Assembly (NCBI GenBank): GCA_035945515.1
Contig: DASZAE010000102.1
Span: forward strand, 1-21,470
Source of the DNA: RH2-MAG17b sp035945515
GTDB taxonomy: Bacteria > Acidobacteriota > Terriglobia > UBA7540
Length of the DNA stretch: 21,470 nucleotides
Direction of reading: 5' to 3'
The notes under the pieces: generated by a model
What the model was told of the DNA's origin: nothing
Seen by the model: the letters and a program-made list of their open reading frames with translations, nothing else
The model's database searches: none
In this document: positions 12,661 to 20,812 of the stretch, in pieces
Position numbering within the stretch: position 1 is the stretch's first letter
How the letters are laid out: each line of letters starts with the position of its first letter
Position numbers and translations under genes: made by a program

Positions 12661-15213
12661 ATGGACCTAAAGGAATTGGAAACATGGTTTCAGGAAAGAC
12701 CAAAATGGTTGCAGGATGCCGCCCGGCGGCTCATACAAAACGGGAACCTCAACGAGCAGGATTATGCTGACCTATACACCATATGCTCGAAGGAAGTGAT
12801 TAATCAGCCTGTGGCTTATGTCGGCATTCCTACCGGATCGCTCAACATCCAGGATACTGCTCAGCCGCTACGACTCGATTCTATCGCGGATGTTAAAGAC
12901 ATAAATGCACTCTCCCCAAGCAAGCCTCTCGAATTCGGCGAGAATCCCCTTTACATAGTATACGGTCGCAACGCGACCGGTAAGTCGGGCTATGTGCGCC
13001 TGCTTAAGCACGCCTGTGGCGCTCGGCGGCCAGGCGATTTACTCCCAAATGTATTCTCTCCAGCCTCCAAAATACAGTCTGCGACCCTATGTTTTACCGT
13101 GGGTGACGGCGCCAGCCAACCGGTCCAATGGACGAAAGCGCCAATACCAGAGCTTCAGGGGGTGGAGATTTACGACACGGTGTGTGGTTTTGTCTATGTC
13201 AACGAAGAAAACGAGGTTGCGTTTGAACCGTGGCTTCTGCGGCTCTTTACCCAGTTGACGAACGCATGCACAACCTTGAGCGCCAAGATACAGAAGTCTA
13301 AGGGAGGACTCATCTCCAAGAAACCTATCCTGCCGCCAGAGTATGAGACCACTTCTGCGGGCCAGTGGTATGCGAATTTTACATTTACAATGACCGATGC
13401 TGAAGTGAACGCCAAGACGCTCTGGACGTCAGAGGATGAAGCTTCCCGATCTGAAGCTAATAGAAGGCTCGCCGAAACGAATCCGGCAGCCAGAGCCGTT
13501 TCGCTCCGCGGACAAAAGAATGTAATCCTGGCCCTTGAAAATGACCTTAGAAAACTTTTTGAAGGGCTTTCCGAGGATCGCTGCAATGCGTATCTGAACG
13601 CTAAGTTAGCCGCTGCGACCAAGCGGAGGGCAGCAGACGAATATGCAAAGGCGATATTCGAGAAAGCTCCGTTGACAGGAATCGGGTCGGAGTCCTGGCT
13701 GCTCTTGTGGGAAGCAGCGCGGAAGTATTCAGAGGTGCATGCTTACAAGAATTCATCGTTCCCCAATGTTGCCGAAGACGCCCTTTGTGTTCTTTGCCAG
13801 CAGACCCTTAACCGCGAGAGCCGTGAGCGTTTCAGTTCTTTCGAGGAATTCGTAAAGGGCGATTTGCAGCGGCTCGCAACCGAAGCTGAAAGCCTTGTTC
13901 TGAAAACCGAAAAATCGTTCCCGGAGGTACAAACAACCGAGGAGATAACCCGACGTCTTCAGCCTATAGGTATCCCAGGCGCGAACCTGCTTCCCGAAGC
14001 TACAGCCCTTGCATCAGCCCTTGCTATGCGAAGACAAACATGCCTTGCAGCGGTAGACATGGCTGGGATTTTCGCAATGCCGCACCCCCACATTTTGGCC
14101 CAACTGCATGGCTATGCTGACGAACTTGAAAAGCTGGCCCTTGCGTGCGACGAGGACGCCAAAGGGCAGAATAGATCAGAACTTGAGCAAAAGGCGAAGG
14201 GGCTTTCGGCCCAAAAATGGTTGAGCGAGCAACGTAAAGGGATTGATGAAGAGGTCAAGCGTCTCAAGCTCTTAAAAGTCCTCGAGGAGATGGACCGATT
14301 GACAAACACCCAAGCCCTCTCGGCCCGAAAGGCAAAGCTCACCGAAGAGCTGATTACAACCGCCTACATCGAGCGGTTTCGAAATGAACTCGTGCAACTT
14401 AAGGCATCTGGCCTAAAGGTGGAAGTCCAGAAAACAAGAGCACAGGTGGGTCGTGTGTATCATCGAATCATCCTCCGGGACGCGAGCCAGAACTGCAAAA
14501 CGTCAGAAGTCCTCAGTGAGGGAGAAGTTCGTATTCTTTCGCTTGCAGCTTTTCTTGCAGATACGGAAGGACGCGGCGCAAAAACACCTTTTATTTTCGA
14601 TGACCCAATCTCATCGCTTGATCACGTTTACGAGGAGGCGACAGCGAAACGCCTTGTTGAATTAAGCAAGGACCGGCAAGTAATTGTCTTCACTCATCGC
14701 TTGTCCCTTGTAGGATTTCTGGAAAAGTATGCGGAAAAGTGTCAGCGGAGCCACAAGCTCGCATGCCTTAGCCATTACAGGATTGGCGAAATCACGGAAC
14801 TGCCGATTAACTTGAAGAATACCCAGGCCGCTGCAAATGGCTTGGCTCATGAGAGGCTTGCGGCAGCAAAAAAAGCTTTTGCCGACGGGGGCGAAGCCTA
14901 TGAGAAGGAAGCAAAGGCACTGTGCAGTGACATTCGAAATCTTCTCGAGCGAATCGTTGAAAAGGACCTGCTCAATGACATTGTGAGACGATTCAGTGCG
15001 GAGGTCAACACAAAGGGGAAGATTCACAAGCTTGCAGAAATTACTAAAGAGGACTGCGAGTTCATCGATCGGTTTATGACGAGATATTCGGTCTTTGAGC
15101 ATTCCCAACCCGAAGAAACGCCCGTCACATTACCAAAACCCGATGAAATAGAGAACGATTTGAAAGAGATCACCGGCTTTATTGACAAGGTTAAGGATAG
15201 ATTAAAGAACTAA
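12661..15213 (+). CDS. RloC/PrrC-like ABC ATPase, putative anticodon nuclease (phage defence)
   Basis: An 850-residue protein with an ABC/SMC-type ATPase split by a long helical insert, AAA_13-like. The N-terminal 45 residues (LETWFQERPKWLQDAARRLI) resemble a small domain that precedes other defence ATPases. Walker A is YGRNATGKSG (101-110), the signature is LSEGE (618-622), Walker B is FIFDDPISSLD (Asp647/648), and the H-loop is FTHR (His679). The insert is coiled-coil-like and carries CVLC (Cys376, Cys379), like a zinc hook. The C-terminus has Arg759-x3-Glu763 with His789 or His814, recalling the Arg-Glu-His triad of PrrC (R320, E324, H356) and RloC. ATG at 12661 is chosen after GGGGGG-TCGAAT; the frame is open to 12544, but that part overlaps the divergent gene. 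It stands alone, without hsd genes. Nuclease activity is inferred. A Rad50-like repair ATPase is less likely. Confidence 0.75.
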   Translation: MDLKELETWFQERPKWLQDAARRLIQNGNLNEQDYADLYTICSKEVINQPVAYVGIPTGSLNIQDTAQPLRLDSIADVKDINALSPSKPLEFGENPLYIVYGRNATGKSGYVRLLKHACGARRPGDLLPNVFSPASKIQSATLCFTVGDGASQPVQWTKAPIPELQGVEIYDTVCGFVYVNEENEVAFEPWLLRLFTQLTNACTTLSAKIQKSKGGLISKKPILPPEYETTSAGQWYANFTFTMTDAEVNAKTLWTSEDEASRSEANRRLAETNPAARAVSLRGQKNVILALENDLRKLFEGLSEDRCNAYLNAKLAAATKRRAADEYAKAIFEKAPLTGIGSESWLLLWEAARKYSEVHAYKNSSFPNVAEDALCVLCQQTLNRESRERFSSFEEFVKGDLQRLATEAESLVLKTEKSFPEVQTTEEITRRLQPIGIPGANLLPEATALASALAMRRQTCLAAVDMAGIFAMPHPHILAQLHGYADELEKLALACDEDAKGQNRSELEQKAKGLSAQKWLSEQRKGIDEEVKRLKLLKVLEEMDRLTNTQALSARKAKLTEELITTAYIERFRNELVQLKASGLKVEVQKTRAQVGRVYHRIILRDASQNCKTSEVLSEGEVRILSLAAFLADTEGRGAKTPFIFDDPISSLDHVYEEATAKRLVELSKDRQVIVFTHRLSLVGFLEKYAEKCQRSHKLACLSHYRIGEITELPINLKNTQAAANGLAHERLAAAKKAFADGGEAYEKEAKALCSDIRNLLERIVEKDLLNDIVRRFSAEVNTKGKIHKLAEITKEDCEFIDRFMTRYSVFEHSQPEETPVTLPKPDEIENDLKEITGFIDKVKDRLKN

Positions 15214-15600
15214 TTGTATTGGGGGGTAACCACGGTCGGGCTTTTCTGACTGTGGGCTTCTGATTGAAATGTGAACAATCCTACGGCCAATTCCAACGAC
15301 GAATTGACCGTGGCCACTACTGCGGTTAGCCAAGTCGTCATGCAAAACCGTCTCATTTATCCCGTTTGTATCAAACATCTCATCCGGTCGTGATACGCTG
15401 GGCGTGGAGTTCAGCAGCCCGGTCAATTCTCTGTCAGGATCAGAAAAGGGCTGGCGGGGAGTATTCGCCGAAAGAAGTTGCGGAACGAAGCCTAAGAGCC
15501 CTTTAGAATCAATAACATTAGAATTCTCTAACCAATCGGTCTGCGCGAAGGGCGTCTTCGGGGTCAGCATTTCGGTTAACATGAAATAAGCAAGGATCAA
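15202..15600 (-). CDS. Doubtful 132-residue open frame between the ATPase gene and uvrB
   Basis: This frame fills the 392-base gap 15214-15605 and overlaps the end of the ATPase gene by 12 bases. The product is polar, with no recognised domain (TDWLENSNVIDSKGLLGF near the start, HGQFVVGIGRRIVHISI near the end). Neither the TTG at 15600 nor the ATG at 15582 has a ribosome site, so coding is doubtful; it could be a decayed gene or chance. The same stretch holds short inverted repeats just past the ATPase gene (CAATTC 15288-15293 with GAATTG 15301-15306; CCACGGTC 15230-15237 with GACCGTGG 15306-15313). It must also hold the uvrB promoter, which I could not pin down. Confidence 0.25.
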   Translation of the reverse strand: MILAYFMLTEMLTPKTPFAQTDWLENSNVIDSKGLLGFVPQLLSANTPRQPFSDPDRELTGLLNSTPSVSRPDEMFDTNGINETVLHDDLANRSSGHGQFVVGIGRRIVHISIRSPQSEKPDRGYPPIQLVL

Positions 15601-15605
15601 CTTTC

Positions 15606-17630
15606 ATGGACTTCAAGCTGGTTTCAACGTATCAGCCGCGCGGCGATCAGGTGACAGCGATTGAGCAGTTGGTTCGCGGCATCGAGAGCGGAGAACATCA
15701 TCAGGTTTTGCTGGGCGTCACCGGCTCGGGTAAGACGTTCACCATGGCCAAGGTGATTGAGGCCACGAACCGCCCGGCCCTGGTGCTTGCGCATAATAAG
15801 ACGCTTGCGGCGCAGCTTTATCACGAATTCCGCGCTTTTTTCCCTCATAACGCGGTGGAATATTTCGTCAGCTATTACGACTACTACCAACCCGAAGCTT
15901 ACATTCCCGCGGGCGACGTCTACATCGAGAAAGAAGCCACCATCAACGACGAGCTGGATAAGCTTCGCATGTCCGCCACGCGCTCGCTCTTCGAGCGCCG
16001 CGACTGCCTGATTGTGGCCAGCGTCAGTTGCATCTATGGTCTTGGATCGCCCGAAGCTTATTACGGCATGTTGCTGCTGCTCGAAAGGGGACAGAAGATT
16101 TCGCGGCAGGATATTTTGCGCCGGCTGGTGGAAATCCAATACGAGCGCACCGAAGGCGACTTCCGGCGCGGCACGTTCCGCGTGCGCGGCGACGTGATTG
16201 AAGTTTATCCGACATACGAGGACAACGCCTACCGCATCGAGATGTGGGGCGAAACGGTAGACGCGCTTAAGCAGATCGATCCGCTGCTCGGCCAGGTGAA
16301 GCAGGCGCTGACGCGCCTGCCGATTTATCCGCGCACGCACTACGTGATGCCGAAAGAGCGGCGCGAGCTGGCCATCGAGCGCATGCAGAGTGAACTGGCG
16401 TGGTGGCGCGGCGAACTTGAAAAGCAGGGCAAGCTAGTGGAGGCGCAGCGCCTGCACCAGCGGACGATGTTTGACCTTGAAATCATGAAAGAGATGGGCT
16501 ACTGCCACGGCATTGAAAATTACTCGCGGCACCTGTCCGGCCGTCTGCCGGGCGAGCCGCCGCCCACGCTGCTCGACTATCTCCCGCAGGACACACTCAT
16601 GGTCATTGATGAAAGCCACCAGACGGTTCCGCAGCTTCGTGCCATGTACAACGGCGATCGCTCGCGCAAGCAGGTGCTGGTGGAATACGGCTTCCGGATG
16701 CCTTCGGCGCTCGACAACCGGCCGCTGACGTTTGAAGAGTTCGAGCATCGCGCAGGCCAGGTGGTTTTCGTCTCCGCCACGCCCGGGCCTTATGAACTCA
16801 CCCAGTCGGCTGGGATCGTGGTGGAGCAGGTGATCCGGCCCACTGGCTTAATCGACCCGGAAATCGAAGTGCGGCCTACGCGCAATCAGATCGACGATTT
16901 GCTGGCTGAGATTCATAAGCGAGTCAAGACGGGTGAGCGGGTATTAGTGACGACGCTCACTAAGCGCATGGCCGAAGACCTGGCGGAGTATTACACCGAA
17001 GTGGGCGTGCGCTGCCGTTACCTACATTCGGAGATTGATACGCTCGACCGCGTGAAGATTCTGCGCAGCCTGCGACGCGGCGAATTCGACGTGCTCATTG
17101 GCATTAACCTGCTGCGCGAAGGGCTGGACCTGCCGGAAGTCTCGCTCGTGGCGGTGCTCGACGCGGACAAAGAGGGATTCTTGAGGTCAGGAGGCTCGCT
17201 GATTCAGACCATGGGCCGCGCCGCCCGCAACATTCACGGCAGAGCAATTCTCTACGGCGACACGATGACCGACTCTATGCGCTACGCTATCAGTGAAACA
17301 AACCGGCGCCGTGAAAAGCAGCTTTACTACAACCGGGAAAATGGCATCACGCCGCAGTCGATCATCAAGCCGGTGGATATGCAGCTTGCCGCGATCTCCG
17401 AAGCCGACTACGCGCCCTTGCCGGCGCTGGAGGACCCGCCCGAGCCCGCGTCTGCCGGCGAACTCACGCAACTGATTGCGGCGCTCGAGGAGCAGATGCG
17501 CGACGCCGCGCGCCAATTTGAATTTGAAAAGGCGGCGCAACTGCGGGACCGCGTCAAGGCGCTCAAGGAAAAAGACACGGGACTTGAGACAGCGCCGCCC
17601 TCCCAGCGTTCAACTTCAGGAAACGCCTGA
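15606..17630 (+). CDS. uvrB: Excinuclease ABC subunit B
   Basis: UvrB, 674 residues, is the damage-verifying helicase-like subunit of nucleotide excision repair, receiving DNA from UvrA and recruiting UvrC. Walker A is GVTGSGKT (37-44). The beta-hairpin region VSYYDYYQPEAYIP and the following DVYIEKEATINDELDKLR are intact. The DEAD-like box is DESH (335-338), followed by NRPLTFEEFE, VSATPGPYEL, GINLLREGLDLPEVSLV and QTMGRAARN. A C-terminal UVR motif (LEEQMRDAARQFEFEKAAQL, about 620-655) should bind UvrC. Start ATG has AAGGA nine bases upstream. The 3' end overlaps the convergent O-antigen ligase-like gene by 15 bases. No LexA-type site was recognised upstream. Confidence 0.98.
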   Translation: MDFKLVSTYQPRGDQVTAIEQLVRGIESGEHHQVLLGVTGSGKTFTMAKVIEATNRPALVLAHNKTLAAQLYHEFRAFFPHNAVEYFVSYYDYYQPEAYIPAGDVYIEKEATINDELDKLRMSATRSLFERRDCLIVASVSCIYGLGSPEAYYGMLLLLERGQKISRQDILRRLVEIQYERTEGDFRRGTFRVRGDVIEVYPTYEDNAYRIEMWGETVDALKQIDPLLGQVKQALTRLPIYPRTHYVMPKERRELAIERMQSELAWWRGELEKQGKLVEAQRLHQRTMFDLEIMKEMGYCHGIENYSRHLSGRLPGEPPPTLLDYLPQDTLMVIDESHQTVPQLRAMYNGDRSRKQVLVEYGFRMPSALDNRPLTFEEFEHRAGQVVFVSATPGPYELTQSAGIVVEQVIRPTGLIDPEIEVRPTRNQIDDLLAEIHKRVKTGERVLVTTLTKRMAEDLAEYYTEVGVRCRYLHSEIDTLDRVKILRSLRRGEFDVLIGINLLREGLDLPEVSLVAVLDADKEGFLRSGGSLIQTMGRAARNIHGRAILYGDTMTDSMRYAISETNRRREKQLYYNRENGITPQSIIKPVDMQLAAISEADYAPLPALEDPPEPASAGELTQLIAALEEQMRDAARQFEFEKAAQLRDRVKALKEKDTGLETAPPSQRSTSGNA

Positions 17631-19061
17631 TTTTCGCGGCACTCGTCCGGAGACCGCAGGGTGATCGGCGGCGGCTTTTGCCCCTTCATTTCTGCGCTCG
17701 ATGCGGGCTGCTTTATATCCGATTCCCAGCACCACGGAAAAGACGAGCGCGTTGCTTGGGATGTGGAGGTTGAAATCCGCAACACTGTGGATCAGCAAAG
17801 CGAGCGTGCTGCCAATGCACCCGAGCGTCACTGCAGGGCGATAGCGCCGCGAGTCGGTCAGGAACGACCGCACCATCATAATCAGCAGCACAAATATGGG
17901 CACGAAAAGGAGCAGCGCGCCCAGCCAGCCGGTTTCCGCGAGCAATTCCAAGTAGTCGCTGTGCGCGTGCGTATAGTAAAGAGTGAGGTAGTACGTCTGA
18001 AAATGGGGGAAGCCATACCTGAACGTGCCGAGGCCGATGCCGGTGAGCGGATGATGGCGCACAATTTCATAGGTGGATCGCCATGTAGGGACGCGCCCCT
18101 CTGCCTCAAAATACTTGGAGCCTCCTTCAAACATCGCAAACCGCGAGAGCACGGGATTCAGGCCGATCCACAAGCCATAGCCCACAGCAATCAGCACGAA
18201 CGCAGCCAGGCCCAATAACCATGCCTTCTGACGAGTCTTCAGTTGGGCGAGCAGACCGATAAAAACAATCGCGAACAAGGTTGCGAGGGTCCCGGTGCGC
18301 GAGCGGGAAAAAATGACCGCCACCACAGAAACAATCAACAGAAAAGCATAAAACAACGATTGAACGCCCGCCGAGCTTGCAGTGGCCGGATCGACGCGCG
18401 CCGGGCCGCGGCGGCGCCCGTCGCGCCAGATTTGGAAATAATAAAATATGGTGCCCAGCACAAAAGGAAACGTGAGCTCAATAAAACCCGCAAAGTGATT
18501 ATGATTGATGAACGTGCCTGTTCCGGCGTCTGTGTAATAAACCTTCTTCATGGTAAATATCTTTTGCCAGCCGGTAAGGTATTGCACAATGCCGTAAGCA
18601 GCTTCAAAGAGTCCCAGAAAAATCAGCGTTCTTACCAAAATACTGTTCCGCTGGCGTGAATCGAAGACGTAGGCGGCAAGCACAAAAGCGCCGAGGTAAG
18701 CGAGAAACTGAATCAGCGCGTAGAGCGTGGCGTGAGGATAGATGCTAAGGGGCACCGCGTGTCCCACCGTATGTTCGATGTTTTGAATGGCGGCTGAAGG
18801 CAGGCGCGCATGATCCAGCGCGGCAATCCATCCTTGCGGCAGAGGAATCAACTGAAGAATAACCAGAAGAGCGAAAAGCGCCGGCCAGAGCGGGATATCA
18901 AGCTGGATTTGTCCGTGGCGCGCCTGCCATACGAGTAAAGCCGCAAAAACCGCAAAAATGGCAATTTCCATCAAGGAATAAGCAAGCGGCTGCACTCCCC
19001 CGAACGCCAGAGTGGCGCCGATGATGGTTAAAGCGAGGACGATTTCAACGGCTCTCCGCAT
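17616..19061 (-). CDS. O-antigen ligase/polymerase-like membrane protein (Wzy_C family)
   Basis: An inner-membrane protein of about 481 residues with some 10-12 hydrophobic segments. A large loop contains RVPTWRSTYEIVRHHPLTGI, then GLGTFRYGFPHF and HAHSDYLELLAETGWLG, the hallmark of WaaL/Wzy_C proteins that transfer or polymerise surface glycans on the periplasmic side. The His of HAHSDYLEL is the likely functional residue. Start is taken as ATG at 19061; a TTG four codons upstream (19073) is possible, and neither has a clear ribosome site. It follows the heptose genes on the same strand after about 160 bases, so a role in attaching a heptose-containing surface polysaccharide is plausible. 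Ligase and polymerase cannot be told apart from sequence. Confidence 0.87.
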   Translation of the reverse strand: MRRAVEIVLALTIIGATLAFGGVQPLAYSLMEIAIFAVFAALLVWQARHGQIQLDIPLWPALFALLVILQLIPLPQGWIAALDHARLPSAAIQNIEHTVGHAVPLSIYPHATLYALIQFLAYLGAFVLAAYVFDSRQRNSILVRTLIFLGLFEAAYGIVQYLTGWQKIFTMKKVYYTDAGTGTFINHNHFAGFIELTFPFVLGTIFYYFQIWRDGRRRGPARVDPATASSAGVQSLFYAFLLIVSVVAVIFSRSRTGTLATLFAIVFIGLLAQLKTRQKAWLLGLAAFVLIAVGYGLWIGLNPVLSRFAMFEGGSKYFEAEGRVPTWRSTYEIVRHHPLTGIGLGTFRYGFPHFQTYYLTLYYTHAHSDYLELLAETGWLGALLLFVPIFVLLIMMVRSFLTDSRRYRPAVTLGCIGSTLALLIHSVADFNLHIPSNALVFSVVLGIGYKAARIERRNEGAKAAADHPAVSGRVPRKSGVS

Positions 19062-19222
19062 AGTAACGGCCAAACCCTGCGTTTACACAAAATGGGGGTC
19101 AATTTTGATTTACAAAAAACCACGGTCCCCTCCAGTTCAACCAAGCCCACGAAGGGTGTCGCAAACCGCGCACGCTTGATTTGCCAGTGTAACAGAACCT
19201 GGCAAAATTTAGCAGACGGCGC

Positions 19223-19765
19223 TCATCCACGGCCGAAAATAAAATCTACCGCCGAGAGGAGGTCGGGCGCCACCGCCGCCGGGCGGGAAGAATATCCTTT
19301 GACCAGGCTCGCCGGGTTTCCGCTAACCAAAATCGCCGGGCATCCCGCGCGTTCTGCCGCGATCAGATCGCTGACCGAATCGCCGATAAAGTAGGTGCTC
19401 CCCAAATCGAAATGGTTTTCCCGTTGCGCCTGGAGCAAAAGTCCGGGGCGGGGCTTCCGGCAGAGGCAGCGAGCGTCTTTGCGATGCGTGCAGTAATATA
19501 CCTTATGGATGCGGCCGCCGCACGCTTCTACTCTTCTCACGAAACGCGCCGTGATCTGGTTCAAAGCAGGCAGCGACATCCGGCCCTTACCAACCCCAGC
19601 CTGGTTTGAGACGACAATGGGCAGGAAGCCGCCCGCCGCGAGCCGGCGCAAGGCTTCGAACGCCCCCGGAAGAAATAGAAATTCATTCCACTCGGTGACA
19701 TAGCCATTCTGCACTTTGCGGTTGATCACACCATCGCGGTCAAGCAGGATGAAGCGTGCCTTCAA
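19223..19765 (-). CDS. gmhB: HAD-IIIA phosphatase, D-glycero-D-manno-heptose 1,7-bisphosphate 7-phosphatase-like
   Basis: A 180-residue cytosolic phosphatase. The nucleophile motif is LLDRDGVIN (Asp9, Asp11), motif II is VVSNQAGVGKG, the zinc-binding set is C92-T-H94...C100-L-C102-RKP, and the last motif is FIGDSVSD (127-134). The zinc loop and size fit GmhB; histidinol-phosphatase relatives are the alternative. The start is TTG at 19765-19763, with AAGGAG five bases upstream, 14 bases after the stop of the nucleotidyltransferase gene. The upstream ATG at 19831 would overlap that gene by 52 bases and lacks this site. It removes the 7-phosphate before nucleotide activation. Confidence 0.85.
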   Translation of the reverse strand: MKARFILLDRDGVINRKVQNGYVTEWNEFLFLPGAFEALRRLAAGGFLPIVVSNQAGVGKGRMSLPALNQITARFVRRVEACGGRIHKVYYCTHRKDARCLCRKPRPGLLLQAQRENHFDLGSTYFIGDSVSDLIAAERAGCPAILVSGNPASLVKGYSSRPAAVAPDLLSAVDFIFGRG

Positions 19766-19779
19766 AAATTCTCCTTTGC

Positions 19780-20553
19780 TTAGTGCGCTGCATCCGAGGC
19801 TGCTCCACCCGCGCGGCTTACCATCGGCCATTCCCGGAGCCCCCTCGCATAATTCTCCGGTGTTCCAATATCCAGCAGGTAGCCCTCAAGCCGCGCGCCC
19901 CACATCTTCCCGACCAACTTCGGCAGGATTTCCTTGCCTAAATCCGCAGCGCGTGACGTCCCACCAGAGTCGTCAGGGTTAGTGGGTTGGGGCAACCAGT
20001 CAAACAATGAAGTCGAGGCGATCAGAAGTCCCGCAAAGGCCAGATTGCTGCGAGGATGGGCCGGTTTTTCCTCAAAACTGATGATGCGTCCGCCTTCGTC
20101 GAGCGTGACAATACCGCAATCCTGCGGTCGTGGCGTCTCGAAGAGTCCCATCGTCACCACTCCTAAGTTCTCGCGGTGCGTCGTCCTGAGACAGGAGAGA
20201 TCGGTTCGTACTAGATTGTCGGCATAGAAAACATAGAAATTACTGTCATCCCCAACGAAAGCGCGATTGGCGGCGAGAGTTCCGGCGCTTCCGAGCAGCG
20301 CGGCCTCATGGAACAGTTGAATCTTAATAGCCGACTTCTGCTTTGCGGCCCAGTCGCTTACTTGCCCAGCGAGATGATGCGTGTTGATGAGCACTTCCTG
20401 CACGCCCAAGCGTTCACAAAAGTCCAGCCAGATGCTCAGCAGTGGTTGACCGTCGATAGGAACCAGACACTTGGGCGTATGATCCGTGAGCGGCCGCAAT
20501 CGCGTGCCTTGCCCGGCAGCAAGCAAAAACGCTTTCGAGATGTCTCCCGGCAT
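19780..20553 (-). CDS. hddC: Sugar-1-phosphate nucleotidyltransferase, likely D-glycero-alpha-D-manno-heptose 1-phosphate guanylyltransferase
   Basis: A 257-residue enzyme activating a sugar phosphate with NTP. The signature loop AFLLAAGQGTRLRPLTDHTP with PKCLVPIDGQP (about 8-37) is complete, as are VLINTHHLAGQV, YADNLVRTDL and the IGTPENY end. Between the GmhB-like phosphatase and the HddA-like kinase, the likely substrate is heptose-1-phosphate giving GDP-heptose; mannose-1-phosphate or another sugar is the alternative. ATG at 20553 has AAAGGA five bases upstream. A 12-base palindrome, TTCTATATAGAA (20603-20614), lies 50 bases upstream and may be part of a local promoter. Confidence 0.8.
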   Translation of the reverse strand: MPGDISKAFLLAAGQGTRLRPLTDHTPKCLVPIDGQPLLSIWLDFCERLGVQEVLINTHHLAGQVSDWAAKQKSAIKIQLFHEAALLGSAGTLAANRAFVGDDSNFYVFYADNLVRTDLSCLRTTHRENLGVVTMGLFETPRPQDCGIVTLDEGGRIISFEEKPAHPRSNLAFAGLLIASTSLFDWLPQPTNPDDSGGTSRAADLGKEILPKLVGKMWGARLEGYLLDIGTPENYARGLREWPMVSRAGGAASDAAH

Positions 20554-20640
20554 GGGCGTCCTTTGATGCGTGAGTCCGGAGCTCAGACAGACACAGACAC
20601 TATTCTATATAGAACGCCATCCGTCAGCGAAGGTTATTGG

Positions 20641-20719
20641 CTGTAGCGACGACCCTTACAGGCTTCGGCCGCTGGTCTTTAATAGTAAAGACCGGCGGCC
20701 GGAGGCCACCGCTATACAG
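20641..20719. repeat. Dispersed GC-rich hairpin repeat, copy D
   Basis: The core is a 14-bp stem with one mismatch (20667-20680 and 20687-20700) around the loop AATAGT. Its ends are CTGTAGCG on the left and CGCTATACAG on the right, so the whole 79-base element is an imperfect inverted repeat. The right part resembles copy B (10674-10697) and the 713-729 stretch by copy A. It sits in the 260-base gap between the heptose kinase and nucleotidyltransferase genes. No U-tract follows on either strand. Confidence 0.7.
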
Positions 20720-20812
20720 TCAGGCGCCGCGACTTATGGACTCGTGCAAATTTTGGATTTTGATATGAGAAAAGCCGCAGTTGTCACACAGGCTGCACGG
20801 CCGGAATTGTGC

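Noticed and set aside
12661..15213. Rad50/SbcC or SMC repair ATPase
   Set aside because: No Mre11/SbcD-type nuclease gene adjoins it, and the C-terminal extension with Arg-x3-Glu...His after the H-loop is not part of Rad50 or SMC.
15624..16340. 238-residue minus-strand open frame
   Set aside because: Fully antisense to the intact uvrB gene.
17661..18218. 185-residue plus-strand open frame
   Set aside because: Antisense to the membrane protein gene; the Gln/Arg/His-rich product is the mirror of hydrophobic codons.
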